Source: Thunnus maccoyii (taxonomy: Eukaryota > Chordata > Actinopteri > Scombriformes > Scombridae). Taken from it: DNA of 64,000 bases. Position numbers and translations under genes: made by a program. Below, piece after piece: positions 24,541-36,790 of this stretch (positions within the stretch are counted from its first letter, which is position 1; each line of letters begins with the position of its first letter). The stretch is from positions 4,559,001-4,623,000 of the forward strand of contig NC_056535.1 in NCBI RefSeq assembly GCF_910596095.1. Reading direction: 5' to 3'. Under the pieces are notes generated by a model that did no database searches, was not told the origin of the DNA, and saw only the letters and a program-made list of their open reading frames with translations.

Positions 24541-27500
24541 TGACAGAAAGGAGGAATGTGAAGAGGCCTAGATTAAGGTGAGACAGCTATTTGTTTGGTT
24601 GTGGAAGGGTACAGTTTCTGTTGTTCCCATGAAGTCTTATTCTTTTATCTGGACTGCTACTATGTTTTCACTATATATTCAAGTTTAGCGATGAGCTAGC
24701 CACATTCATGGGCATTTTGAATTCCCCAATGATTGACCACTACTGACTGCTTAATAGTTTAATCAAAGCAAAGGATTTTTTTTCTTTTGCTCACTTGGCA
24801 AGAGTTAGATGAGAAGATCAATATCAATCTGATGTTTATGCGTTAAGTATGGAGCTTAATCCAGGACATGGATAACCTAGCATAAAAAAAAAACAGCTGG
24901 CCTCTGTCCAAGCTCTTTTATCTTCAAGAAACAGTTACAACATGTTACTTTTTTTACACTTCTGTTAATATACAGGTTAAACATCAAAACACATTGTGTA
25001 ACAAAGACAGCTTTTGTTGGTAGGCTTGCTGTTTGCTTTCACTCATTATGCTAATTAGCATAATAGCTAAGCTAAGCTTCCAGACTGTAGCTCTGTACTG
25101 TAATCATACATTTGTAAAATTGATGTTGGTCTTCTTATCTCACTCTCAGAAAGAAAGAAAATAAGTATATTTGCAACATGTTGAACTTTTTCTTTAAATT
25201 GTAATGTGTTTATCAAAAAACATTACATAAAAAGCACTTGCAAGCCTCCTTACCTGGCAGAAAAATAATGATTATAAAATAGGGACTATCTCTGAATAAC
25301 CTATTTGCGTTTCTCTTTGATAACATGGTTTGGTACAACAGCCCTGTTTTGGGTTACAGGTGAAATTCTGATCTTTTATTAGATTTGAATCCCTGAATTC
25401 AGTTGACCCTGCAGCTGATCCTGTCACTGGTCTGTGTTTCATTACAACCAAGAAGACGGGGTCAGGCCAGCATATTGGAACAATATTGGACTGTTATTGA
25501 AACTCAGGTATCATCCAGTCACATCTGAGATGTCGTCTGATGCCATCTGATGGAGGTTCCTCCCTGACCACAGCTAGTCGTGACCTTTTTTAGTTTTTGT
25601 AATTATGTTTCTACCAGGTGTCTGACCAGAGAAATTACTCCAGTGTGGCTGTCTGTAAGAGCTGCTATGGAATTTACCTCACCCTGCCAACCTGAGACAT
25701 CCTACATCTGATTTGATTAAATAAAATTAAAGAGCCCTAAATTTGACTTTCAGCATGCCAGTAGAGTAAACATATGACAGAATTAATGTAGAATTAAAGG
25801 TTTCTGGTTCTCATGAGCAAGAAAACCTACATCCATGTTTTTGTCAAATGCAATTGTAACTGGTCGAGAAAGTGTTTCTGAATTTTGTATTTCAGTCTCT
25901 GGCCCTATTTCAGGCATCTGTGGTTCTGGAAGTAAAAATCCAATTCATTTTTCCCATAACTTCACATAACTCATAGCACTTCTACAGCTTGGATCAGCAT
26001 GAAACTCTCCTGGTTAAATCATCAGTACAACTGATGGAAAAATATCTGTTTCTTTTGTAAAAAGTCAAAGGTACAAGATGGTGTACATAAAGATTTAATT
26101 ACGAAGTTAACTACAACTCCCTATGTGCATTTCAGCAAGAAACAGCCAATGACGTCACTCAAAGGCGAATCACTTTTGAGTGAATTCAGCAACTATGGTG
26201 CTGTGTTTTGTTGTGACAAAGGGTTTTGAATTCAATACGCTCTGATTCCAGCCCATAGCAGCAGCAGCCGAGACTTATGGGTACTGCAGTATTCTTAGCC
26301 GTCTGCCATGACGAAATCACTGACAAAACGTGATTTCTCAGAAATGTAGTTGATAATGGAAACTGGTGGTCATAATATAATCTGATTGTTACATTGAGGA
26401 GATCGTTTATAGAAATATTTGAATACAGAATGGGGAAATACAACCAGAGGCCCTTCCCAGTTTGCAACTCTATAAGAGCTGCAGCATGAGATGTGGTAGT
26501 CACAATGCTTTATGGCTAAATATTGGAATTTGCCTTAAAAAACAGTGTCAGTGGAAGCCCATAATCTCAAGAGGTTAAAATTGACTGAGAGAATTTTACA
26601 ACACTCTTCCATAACTAATTTGATACTTACAATAAAATGACCTCTGAGGTTTGTCCGATACAACAACAGTAACACAGCAGCAGACTAGAACACTAACAGA
26701 CATGTACAGCAGAGGGTTATGAGTCTCAGCAGGGCAGTTTATACCAGTTTAATGTCCCATTAGAAGAGGATTCAGTTACATTATACTCCAACAGATGAAG
26801 CAACAACACACTACAAGCCTTATTTACTGTACATCACTGTTGTCTTTGTACAAACGAGGAGACAGCAAAAGCAACAAGAACGAGATGAGTGTTGAAATTG
26901 GACAATTCTATTGGACAATTAGACTCAATGACAGTGTCTTTTTACATTGAATGCTAATTGAATTGCTAATTTTAAAATTCTCATTTTCTCCAATGTCAGC
27001 ACATGGCAACTTCAGTATGGTAAAGGTTAGGGAAGGATCATGGTTATGGCTAATAAACCATGGTTAAGGTGGGGTTAGCTAAAACACTTCTGCAGGCTAG
27101 GGAAATATTATGGTACTTAAAAAGATACATTATTTGCAGGTCTGTCACAGCACATGAACTCCAGTCTTCTGCATGAAAATCAGGTGTGCTACATACCTAT
27201 CCACTAGGACCACATCCTTATTTTCTGCCATGATACATAAAGGGCACACTACTTGCGACCTTCTGAATGTTGGCATTGGACATCATCCAATATGGATGGA
27301 ATTTCTAGGAATACTGGGCTGCAGCTCACACTACCACTACACTGGTTCACGATGAAGTCATTTCACATCCCAAATGATCTGTTTCCATGTTTCTTGTTCA
27401 AACCCCAGTAGTTCATTAAAGCTATATTGTAGAGACCGACGAAGACCAAGTTGAAGTTCTTTTGCATAGTTGAGTGGAGAACAAAACAATTTTGTGATTC

Positions 27501-28110
27501 CATTCACGCTTCTACACTCCACTCAAAACAAGTGCAGTAGGTTGTTGCCAGGTTGTAACTCCCATGTGTAAGTGAACATTTTCATAAAATTGAACCTTCT
27601 CAACTTCCCTGTGACACCTTCTGAGTCTTTGAGTAGTGATGGCTGATACCAGTATTTTTTATAAAGGTTCATTCACAATAAATCCTGTCATGTCTCAAGT
27701 GCATGAGACTGAATGTGTGAAAAAAAAACTTAAATTTTACATTTTATAACTCCACTTATTTACACCAACACGAACAAAAGTAAAGACACTAATTAGTTTT
27801 GACTTTTGTAGTGATGGAATATAATATACAGTGTATTGCACCAGTGCTAAGAAGAAATGCGTCACTTTGGAGTTTCAGAAACTATCAGTACAGTTCAGCG
27901 TGGCCACACTGCAGCTCTTCAGTCAGTTGTATATTCCCTCACCCCCCAGCCTTTTCCTCTGGTCACGATCAAGCAGCCCCAAGCAGTACCTCCCCAATCC
28001 CAATTCAGCCCCTAGTTATTCCCCAATCCTGCCTGCAATAAGGTATGGATCTCTTGGTACAGTAATGTTATGCTACAATATGGCAGTTGGCTGGATGAAC
28101 TCCCTGTCAA
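24541..28110. other. Non-coding; probable unassigned repeat DNA
   Basis: No gene seen. 26040-26520 has the texture of a teleost interspersed repeat. 27000-27110 carries ggttaagg/ggttaggg words also seen near 30380-30480 and 51050-51100, so these three sites may belong to one or more related repeat families. 27468-27527 holds a 10 bp inverted pair (ttgagtggag / ctccactcaa). Confidence 0.35.
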
Positions 28111-28606
28111 CCCTGTGTGTGTATGTGTGTGTGTGTGTCTACCTTGCTGCAGTGCTTTCAGGGGTGTCTGCCTGCCTTCGCCTCATCTCCGTCCCTCACT
28201 CCGAGGAGACTTTGAATTAGTCTAATTATCATCGCCTGTGTCACGGAAACATGAGGAGGAAGGTATCGTCCCCAGGAGGCCTAGATTTTACGCCGTATGT
28301 GTGTGTGCGTGTGTTTATGGTAATGTGTGTGCGCAAGTGTATCTTTTATGAATTGCCACAGCTGTGTTAGACAGCTGCTTGAGGGGCTGCATTCAGCAAG
28401 GATGCCTCCCCTTTCGTTGCTGGTGAAAACATGCCCTCTCTTCCCATACACAAACAATTATGGGCACAGTCTATCGCACACACTCAGGGCTTCACATAAT
28501 TACAGAGTTCAGCGCTTACATTTAAGAATATATGCAAATTCATTCTGATCACCCGCGAGACCAGTTTGAGAGGATGATGGCAACCGGCATTTGAGCGCAT
28601 TCAAGC

Positions 28607-28610
<4 letters not shown>
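28111..28610. promoter_or_regulatory. Possible conserved non-coding island
   Basis: Non-repetitive apart from short GT runs at 28112-28138 and near 28300. It contains ttgaattagtctaattatca (28213-28232) and an octamer-like atgcaaat near 28533. No exon was seen. The regulatory suggestion rests on composition and TAAT cores only. Confidence 0.2.

Positions 28611-28644
<34 letters not shown>
28611..28644. repeat. GT microsatellite
   Basis: Seventeen GT units. Confidence 0.98.
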
Positions 28645-28649
<5 letters not shown>

Positions 28650-29221
28650 TGTTGATATTGGCTGACGTTATGAAGACCATTTCATCTTTAGCCTTGGGAC
28701 ACAGTTCTTAAAAAAAAATGTTGAGAGTGCAGTAGTGAAAAATCCTCCTTCCCTCGTAGCAGTTGTATGACATTAGCTGTGGGCAATAGTGGCTGCTGTG
28801 CGTCAAACACCAGAGGAGTTGTTCTCTCCCCACTGTGATCTGTGTGCTGCAGACTCAGCAGATTGCTCTGTCATCTCATGCCCCATGGAAAGTTCATAAT
28901 GTTCACCGTTCACAATACACCAGCCGCTCGCACTGGACCCCTTACGACGGAGAGAAGAGATAAATTCTCTCCCTGTGGTGAAGTTTGAAGCGCTCTCCGG
29001 CTATGGGTCGGTGTTGAAGGGACTCGGCTGGCGGCTACATTAAAGCTCCATTTGTAGCCTGAGCGGGTTTAGAGGATAGCGTTAGCTGTGGGTGAGGGGC
29101 TAATGAAAAGGTCTTTTCATGTTCACATGTGATTCAGCTATTTTAAACCAAGAAAGTACAAGTTTAACTAACTTCTGAAGTGTATTGATTTTCATTGCCT
29201 AAGTTCACCTGCATTTGAGAT

Positions 29222-29470
29222 TTATCCTTCATCTTGGCAAAAAAACCTTTTATACAGACTGCTATTGTATGTCATGTCATTTAAATGTTCCCTGATGGGT
29301 GGGAGGTGAATCCACCCCTGCTGCCTTTCTCCACCCACAACCCATTTTGGTGCCCTAATGATTTCCTCCATTGCAATAGTGAATGCTAGAGGAGAGATGT
29401 GCACCCTGCCATGATACCAATTTCCAGGTGCTGCCATGCTGTGGTGAATTACATAGCTGTGAAGCATATC
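29222..29470 (-). pseudogene. Reverse-transcriptase fragment of a retroelement, type unassigned
   Basis: On the minus strand an 81-codon open frame reads HISPLAFTIAMEEIIRAPKW, VVGGERQQ and LPPIREHLNDMT. I recognise this as a degenerate copy of a reverse-transcriptase block in which 'G.SISPLAF.MAME' is followed by a '(Y)MDDMT' catalytic box. Here the box reads HLNDM, so the Tyr and first Asp are lost. Immediately upstream the words HLEIGIMAGCT continue the alignment in another frame, showing one frameshift. No endonuclease or other domain is visible within 2 kb on either side. The sequence differs clearly from the reverse transcriptases at 1-2430 and 15581-18290. The family is not named; I recall similar predicted proteins in fish and marine invertebrates. 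Confidence 0.65.
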
Positions 29471-31575
29471 TGTATGTTTTGGAAATAGACTTTAACTAGA
29501 TTTTTACTGTGAGGAAATCGATTGTGGGCCACTGGATTGTGTGGTAACTGAGCCAAATGTATTTTCCAGGTCCAGATATTAAATCCGGATCTTGTGCCGC
29601 TGTTGAATTTTGAATTTGAAGGCTGGTGTTTCCTGCTTTTTCAATATTCTGTCAATTAGTTTCGAACGGATTTGTCATCAAGAAACAATTTCCTAAACTT
29701 ATTAAGGATTTGTTCTATGTGCTGCCTGCATTGAGGTATGGGGTTGTTTGCGTCTCTCATACTTCTTTCATGAGCTTCCATAAAATCTCAAACATCTGGT
29801 GTATGTGTGTACCTGACAGAGGACTCCACTATGCCCTGAGGCTGACAATGCTCTCAAAAGGTTTTTTTGTTTTTGCTTCCATCCATTTTTGTTCACTGGT
29901 TCTCTGGCACGTTTTACAGAAGGCATATGTCTCTGTGCTTTCACTGTCTGTGCATCTTTTCTTAATGATTTTCTGCTTTGTTGTTTGCAAAGTACCATTT
30001 GTCCTTGGTGAAGAGTAATTTGACAAATGTAAAGGGATGCTTGTAAAAATTCTTGCTTATAGGCTATCATTTTTCATTTCTACCCGTGGTTCTCTGTCCT
30101 CTGCAGAACAATAATTCAGAAGTTTCTGCTACCTTCATCCTTTGTCTGACCTGGGGTTATGTCTAAACTTATTTACTGTTTTTTTCTAAAGTTGCTACTG
30201 AAAAGTAACTGTCTTGCACGAACCCTTAAAGCGTCTGTACTACTGTGAATCTAAATACAGTCCTCATATCTTACCAGTAAAAGGTCATTTATCAGTTCCT
30301 TTCAAAATGAGCCATGTGTTTGTTACAAAAATGAATCATATTAAGATTTTCTGACTTGTTGTTTGCCAGGTTTGGGCAACAAAAACTACTTGGTAAAGGT
30401 TATTGAAGGTTAAAGATTGTGGTCGTGATTACGGTTAGATAGGGATAATCGGGTTAATCAGTGAATGGGTTAGGGTTAGGCTTGATCCTAAGAGGCTGAT
30501 TGTAAGGAAAAGGTAAAGTTAGGTCATTGTAAACATTTGAAAAAATTACCCTACTGTCATCTTTCAGGTGAAGATGGTTTCAAAGATCAGCAAAGTGCTC
30601 AGCTGCTAATGTGTCTCAAGTGCCTGATGAGTGTCAACCCTCTTCCAGGAGAGCTACATTTGTTTGTTTTACTTCCATTTTAAGATTCACTGGACAAACA
30701 AAACCTCACAAAAAAAAAAATCATCAGTATCACCAGACAAGAACAATGGGTGTTGGACAATTCCATAAAACCTCAGATTACATTTGATGACCCAAATCCA
30801 GAATGTTCAGGTGATATTTGCACTGAGAAAAAAACTTTCTTTTTGCTTTACTCACATCAGAAAATGTTCTAGTGTGGGTAGTCAAAGCTGAAAGCAGTGT
30901 GATTTGCTTCAAAGTAATTTTAAATCATCCAAATATCTACCATAGCGAATAATTTCCCCCAGATTCAGTGATCAGGAGTAATTTTTCTTAAACGAGAAAA
31001 ATCTCTGCCAGTTGGGTAATTAGGTAATTCTCATGCTTCCTTCACGTAATGCTTTCATGGTGGGAAAATTGATTTTTGTGCACAGAGCTCCTATTTGCAT
31101 TTAAACACAGCCTACTAATTTCACAATATTTCAGTTCAGCAGGCTCAATGGTGGTAGTTCAGAACATCTCAGTACAAAACTCTCAAGTTTCATGTCTGCC
31201 CCATATAGCGAGCCATATAGGCTCCAAACGGATGTGCCTATATGTCTGACATTCCATTGTTCCATCACACTGTCTGCTGGTGAAAGGTGGGAGGGGAATT
31301 GGGAGAACTCAGAAAGGAGGTGAGATGAGATCTATAAGCTGCATGTGCATGTTGACTGTTTACTTTCTTCCTCTGGTCTCACACTGTCTATTGTTTGAAT
31401 GGCAATATACTCAATTTGGTCCACTTTACTTATGTTTCACACAGACATACACACAGACGCCACTCCCACCCACGCACCGTCGCTGGCACACACACATACA
31501 GATGAGGCCGAGTCTCCTTTCCCTGCCTGCTCTCAAAGCCCTTGGCGTTGCTTGTTTACCCTTCACTGTGACAGC
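29471..31575. other. Non-coding, no gene
   Basis: A 130-codon open frame at 29626-30018 is rich in Phe, Cys and Val and has no motif; it is probably chance. A short gggttagggttagg word at 30467-30480 lies within repeat-like sequence. Confidence 0.4.
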
Positions 31576-31720
31576 TGTGTGTGTGTGTGTGTGTGTGCGT
31601 GTGTGTGTGTGTTCGTGTGTGTGTGTGTCGATCTGAGATATTGCGTGTCAAGTGCTCTCCAGGGCTAAACTATCATTTCTGAGTGTTATCACACCATCCT
31701 ACTTCCCAGGGGCTGGCTGT

Positions 31721-31752
<32 letters not shown>

Positions 31753-31774
31753 ATAAGACACAGTCTCTGTCTCG

Positions 31775-31812
<38 letters not shown>
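31576..31812. repeat. Cluster of GT, CT and CA microsatellites
   Basis: GT with CG interruptions at 31576-31628, CT at 31723-31752 and CA at 31777-31812, within 240 bp. Confidence 0.95.
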
Positions 31813-31814
<2 letters not shown>

Positions 31815-33889
31815 AGGAGCTCCAGACAGTGTTAGCCCAGTGAGGCGTGCAGTCAGAGAGGAGAGAAGAGACTGGAGTATCTTGACCAGTTGGTGAGCAC
31901 ACACACACTTTTTCAGACTGGAAAATCAGTCATGCAATTGTCCCATTCAGACATGCAGCACTGCAAGACCTTTTTGACCCGCAACTACCACGCACAGTAC
32001 AAGGATCAACTGTCAGACCACTGAAGTCTATGGACCACTAATGTATATTACTCACTGCAGACATAAATAGGATGAAATTAAGTTGTACTACTGTTCAGCA
32101 AAGAGTTCAACTCAACAGAGTTTTGAGGGCCAGTACTAACACTGATATCTCTTGAATTCCACATTGTAAAATGTCTTGTTTTTTTGTTCGTTTTTACATC
32201 TTTACCCCTTCTTTTTCCCTCACTGTATATTACAATTTCCAATTTGACCAATTTCCGACACTATAGTCCTTGTCATTGCTAACTTCCTGTGTTGACATGC
32301 TGACAGGCAGTACACACTGGCGTGAGTAGTGCGTCAAAATCCCCACAACAGTTGTTTTCTATGTAAGCCTGCACACCAGCAGCGTCTTGACACGTGTCAT
32401 AATGGGTTGGCATGTGTCATCACAATCAAATCACCACAATATGCCAATGGACTATTTCCCAGTGTTGATGTGCGTCAACTCAAGCAGTAATTTAATAACA
32501 ACTTAATCACATTTGCTCCCCAGATAGGTACATCCTATTGTACCATAAAGCTAGTTCTTATGTCTGTATAACGCATTTTGTTGTGTCAAGTGACAAAATG
32601 TCAAATGAGCCGAAGCTTGTGATGGCCCAGAATGTACATTGCACTTGAGGGTGTGGACAGATTCATCCCCCATGGAGTTGCCAGCTACCTCTTATTCACC
32701 TCTCTGTAAAGATTTTCACAAGTCGTGTTTCAGGCCAGTCCCTCAACAGCTTCCCACCAGATGTGTTTACTAGAGCGCCTGCCAAGTTGAGAATCAAACC
32801 CATTTTTGCTATGTTGTTGAGGGTGAGCGTCTTTTTTTCTGTGCTTCATGCAAAATTTAGCTTACAATCAAGAATGGATACATTGTTATGGCGTAGCAAT
32901 GGAGCATACTCATATAATATCTGTATCTACACGCCAGAACTATGGAGATGGCACATAGAGACTGCAAGATCTTAAGCTTGGATGACTTGTGTTTTTCAGA
33001 TGCTGGTGGAAATTGTTGAAGTTGAAGATAGACAGTCAGCAATAATTTGATCACAGCAATTAGTGCTCTTCATCAAAAAGTGAATGAAATAATGTAAATG
33101 TGATTACTTTTATGAAGAGATGTGTTTTCAGCAGATAGCTAGACAAGGCAAACCTTCCTACTGTCACTCCATATCATAAAGTAAATGAAAGAATGTAAAC
33201 ACAGTTAACTATGTAATTAAAAGACCAACCTAAATCCAGTCTGACCCTTCAGTTTCTGTGCTTTTCAGTGAAGAAAGGAATCAATGGCTCTCAGGAGCCT
33301 TCTGGCCTTACCATCTGTTAGAATATCACTACATGGGATGATGGCATGGACATTGCCAGTGTTTATCAACCAGTTAACAGCGAGTATGAAGTCCATGCCA
33401 ACAGGCAAAGAGGAGAAAAAGCATTAGTGATTAACACAACGTTATCAGCACAACAGTTTGCCTATTGTTCCGTGGTGAGAAGGCCTAATCCTTCTCTTAG
33501 CAGTCTGGAGGAGAGATGGAGGCTTTTGTGTTTTTCTATCCTGTCGGGTTTCTGGGCTTGATGAGTTTGCCCTTTACATGTCTGGAACTTTTCCTTTCAC
33601 TGACAGTGGCTCATCTGTGGCATGCAGGTTTGGAGTGATGCAAACACACTCGTATGAACCCAGACACCCATATGAATTCACCGTCTCAACAGATAAAGCT
33701 GCGGTGAATGTGGATTCCCTTCAGAAAGATAGTATAGTGTGTTGCAGAAAACAACAAGGCATTCTGCTCAGCTCTGGACTGCTGCTGAGAAGCACAGATG
33801 CCACTGTTTGTCCAAGGGCTGTGCATGTATGTGTGTGTTTGTTTGCAACTGCTCAGGAGTGCAGCAGATGCCTCTGTTTGAGATGTCCT
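31813..33889. other. Non-coding, no gene
   Basis: No motif-bearing frame. 32290-32480 has repeated 'gtcatc/gtcaaa' words and may be an old DNA-transposon fragment; no ends are visible. Confidence 0.4.
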
Positions 33890-34160
33890 TGAAATGTGTC
33901 CCTGACCGCCAATTAGCGCTGCCTTATTTGCCCACCTCAATGCCGCCCCAATTAGCATCAAACCAATACCTGTTACGACCTGCCATGAACCGCTATGAGC
34001 CGCCGCCACAGCTCTGCTCTGCCACTTAGGCATCAGGACCCCAGGTCATCACTGTTAAATGGCTGTCACCAGGCATTTAATTATACTGCTGCTACACCTA
34101 ATGGAATGGTTGCTGCTCTTATTCGTAGAAATAAAGTGCTGCTGTTTAAATTTTTTGTTG
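33890..34160. promoter_or_regulatory. Possible conserved non-coding element
   Basis: A compact non-repetitive segment with gccaattagcgctgcc (33908-33923), ccccaattagcatcaaacc (33945-33963) and ggcatttaattatactgctg (34072-34091). The regular spacing of TAATT-type cores suggests an enhancer, but only comparative data could show it. Confidence 0.3.
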
Positions 34161-34639
34161 ATTTCATCACAAGATTAAGGAAACTATGGATGGGTCTCTT
34201 TCCATTAATTTGTTAGTTCATCCATCCCAAACCGTCTTACACTGCACTGATCAGATTGTGTCTTTTCATTGTACTCACACTTTCATTACTGGACAGTAAC
34301 ATGTCAATCTCTTCTTACACGTGTAAGTAGGGGTGTAAAGATTAACAAGTACATATCTGAAAACCAGTGATCAGAGATACCACTATGTATGAAATTTCTC
34401 AAAAAACATTTTTTTTCCTAGTAACTCTCTCTCTCTATGCTCTTATGCCTCTAACATTAGTGTGTGTGTGTTTATGTGTGAGGATTTAAATCTCTTTATA
34501 CTAGGGGTGTGCCTGAATACAAAGACGTTATTTAGCAAAGCACAAAAAGTGGGTTTTTTTATGAATATTTGTGTCATACAAATATTTTAGCATTTGATCC
34601 CATGCTGCCGTGGTCCTGCGTGACACCCATGCCTGCTAT
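34161..34639. other. Non-coding, with two hAT-end-like words
   Basis: taggggtgtaaag (from about 34328) and taggggtgtgcctg (from about 34503) resemble the left end of the hAT-like element at 52454. No matching right ends were seen, so these may be relics. Confidence 0.3.
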
Positions 34640-34910
34640 CATTATTATTATCAATCATATTTCTATTATTACTATCAGTGTTATTGTTATTATTGTTGTT
34701 ATTGTGCTTCTCTGTGTCTCTCTCTCCCCTCTCCCCCTCCTTCTTTCTCTCTCAACCCAACCGGTCAAGCCAGATGGCCGCCCACCTAGAGTCCGGTTCT
34801 GCTTGAGGTTTCTTCCCATTAAAGGGGAGTTTTTCCCTGCCGCTGTTGCCAAGTGCTGCTCATGGGGGAATGTTGGGTCTCTAAAATAAAGAGTACAGTC
34901 TAGACCTGCT
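34640..34910 (+). repeat. Teleost interspersed repeat (retroposon 3'-end type)
   Basis: After an ATT-rich simple repeat (34640-34705) comes gccagatggccgcccaccta, gaggtttcttcccattaaa, gggagtttttccctgccgc and gctcatgggggaatgttggg, then ataaagagtacagtctagac and ctgctctatgtgaaaagtg. I remember this wording as a very common teleost retroposon tail; the family name is uncertain. It encodes no protein here. Confidence 0.7.
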
Positions 34911-35889
34911 CTATGTGAAAAGTGTTAAGTTCCTCCATTCATCCTTCTCTGTATAGGGGAATATATTTCATTCATGAACATTCCCCCTTCATTCTATGCT
35001 GGTCAAAAGCATGCCCCAGTCACGGAATGAGTCATTTACACACACACACCACACCCCAGCATTGGAATGCATGTATTTTTAATTGATGAATAAATGAAAA
35101 GCAGAGGAAGTAGAGGAGAAAGTTGTAGTAGAGGAAGATGAGTGTAGAAAGATGTGATCCTCCATGTGTCAGGGTGGGTCCATGTGTGTGTGCGTATGTA
35201 TATGCTTTAATCACTCATTAACCCTGCCCATACATCATGTCATGATGTCGTGTTTTAGGGGCAGACAGACACACTCACAGACACACACACATATCTGGGC
35301 CTGTGCTTGCGTGCAGCACTCTTTAACCCAACATCAACCCAGATTAAAGTGGCTTCCATGTCGTGTCTGAAGGCAGAAGCACTACACACAGTCTTACACA
35401 CTCTCACACACACTCACACACTGACACAGTCAGTCAAAAATGTTGCTGCACATAGTGAATTTTAAGCTGGAGAAACTAAATGAGAGAACATCTTGTGGAA
35501 GAATGCTGTTCAGACTACTGACCTTTTGTTAAAGCCGCTACCTGTAGAATTTATCTGAGATGATAGCATCTTTTGAATTATTCTGATGCCATATGTCTGT
35601 GTTTGTAGAGAAATGAGACAATCTCGAGGATAACTGGTGTCTGTCTATTTGCTGCTTTTAGCCCATACACCTCATTGGCCCCTTGTTACATGTGTGGTGA
35701 GAGGTTGTACCAGCCTGCACAGCTGTCTGCCACAGTCTCTGTTTTGATTCTATCTTTGGGGGAATTTTAGGGAGATTTAAATTGATTCTTTATTTTTGTT
35801 TATTTTAAAGTTGAATTTATGATGTAGTTTTAGTGTGGAGTTTCATTCATCATCAGTGAATTGGTAATTTGACAAAATAATCGTAATAC
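34911..35889. other. Non-coding with CA-rich patches
   Basis: Imperfect CA-rich runs lie at 35037-35056, 35262-35291 and 35385-35430. No gene. Confidence 0.5.
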
Positions 35890-36230
35890 AAAGTCTACTT
35901 ACCAGTTTTTTTGAAAGCTTTTACCAATTCTCATGGTCTTCATCAGCGGATGTAGCATGTAACTGTAATTGTATAATAACAGGTGGTTGCATATGGGATG
36001 GACGCTCTCCTTGATCTTTTTCCAGCTGTCTACTGAATCCTGGTCATTGACTTTTGACCCCCTCTCAGTTGACATTCTGACTAGTTTTGGTGGTGTTCTG
36101 GTGTTCACAGGCAGCTGATGATTTCTGTTTCTGGTGTTCATTCAGTCTCTGAATGAACACCAGACATGACATGGCAAAGTCCAGGGTCTTTGCCATGTCA
36201 GGTTTCACCATTCAACCACCTGTTATCACA
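35890..36230 (-). repeat. Foldback-type repeat with two perfect hairpins
   Basis: An outer inverted pair, ataacaggtggttg (35976-35989) and its exact complement (36213-36226), encloses two adjacent hairpins. The first has 16 bp perfect arms (36130-36145 / 36149-36164) with a 3-base loop. The second has 13 bp perfect arms (36167-36179 / 36188-36200) with an 8-base loop. On the minus strand an 80-codon open frame (35899-36141) has no motif that I can assign. The region looks like a transposon terminus, class unknown. Confidence 0.55.
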
Positions 36231-36351
36231 TGATCAAAGTGCCAGACTTAATGAACATAATGAAAACTGTACTATTTCCATGACAATGATGATGGAGACT
36301 GTGAGATGTGGTAGAAAGCACCAGGAGAAACTACTCAGTGGATACTGAACT

Positions 36352-36376
36352 AAAAAAAAAAAAAAAAAAAAAAAAA
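36352..36376. repeat. Poly-A tract, 25 bases
   Basis: An uninterrupted A run. It may be the tail of a plus-strand retroposed sequence ending here, but no body is recognised upstream. Confidence 0.9.
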
Positions 36377-36463
36377 GTCAAATATGGTTTTCATTTCCTG
36401 AAAATGACTAGTTTTTATACTGGGGGAGCAGCAAATAAAATAGTTACCAGAACGTTGAGTAAG

Positions 36464-36516
36464 CAGAGACTAACCTGGATATTAAACCAAATATTTAATA
36501 TCCGTGTTAGTCTCTG
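36464..36516. repeat. 23 bp inverted repeat (hairpin)
   Basis: 36464-36486 and 36494-36516 are complementary at 21 of 23 positions, with a 7-base loop (ccaaata). The right arm lies directly against the SINE-like head. Confidence 0.85.
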
Positions 36517-36519
36517 GCT

Positions 36520-36790
36520 GCTGTGGTTCAGGAGGTAGAGTGGGTTGTCCACTAATTGGAAGATCAGTGGTTTGATCCCCGGCTCCTCCAGTCCGCATGT
36601 CAAAATGTCTTTGGGCAAGATACTGAACTCCAAATTGCTCCCGAGAGCTGTGTCATCAGTGTGTGTGTGAATGAGCATTAGAAACTCCTCCTGATGAGCA
36701 GGTTGGCACCTTGCATGGTAGCCTCTTCCATCAGCGTATGAATGTGTGTGTGATGAATAGGTGAATGTAGCTTGTAGTAACTAAAAGAAA
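36520..36790 (+). mobile_element. tRNA-derived SINE
   Basis: An internal pol III promoter is suggested by an A-box-like tggttcaggagg (36526-36537) and a B-box-like ggtttgatccc (36569-36579), 32 bases apart as in tRNA genes. The body continues with caaaatgtctttgggcaaga and a GTGTGTGAATG-rich middle, wording familiar from fish SINE bodies. The tRNA-like part has decayed and would not fold into a proper tRNA. A clear tail is not seen. Confidence 0.65.

Noticed and set aside
29626..30018. 130-codon hydrophobic open frame
   Set aside because: Hydrophobic stretches arise from T-rich DNA; no domain or signal structure is convincing.
30467..30480. gggttagggttagg, telomere-like
   Set aside because: Only two units, within repeat-like DNA that shares ggttaggg words with 27030 and 51086; not an interstitial telomere array.
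36526..36600. Possible tRNA gene
   Set aside because: A and B boxes are present but the arms do not form a proper cloverleaf and the sequence continues into a SINE body.
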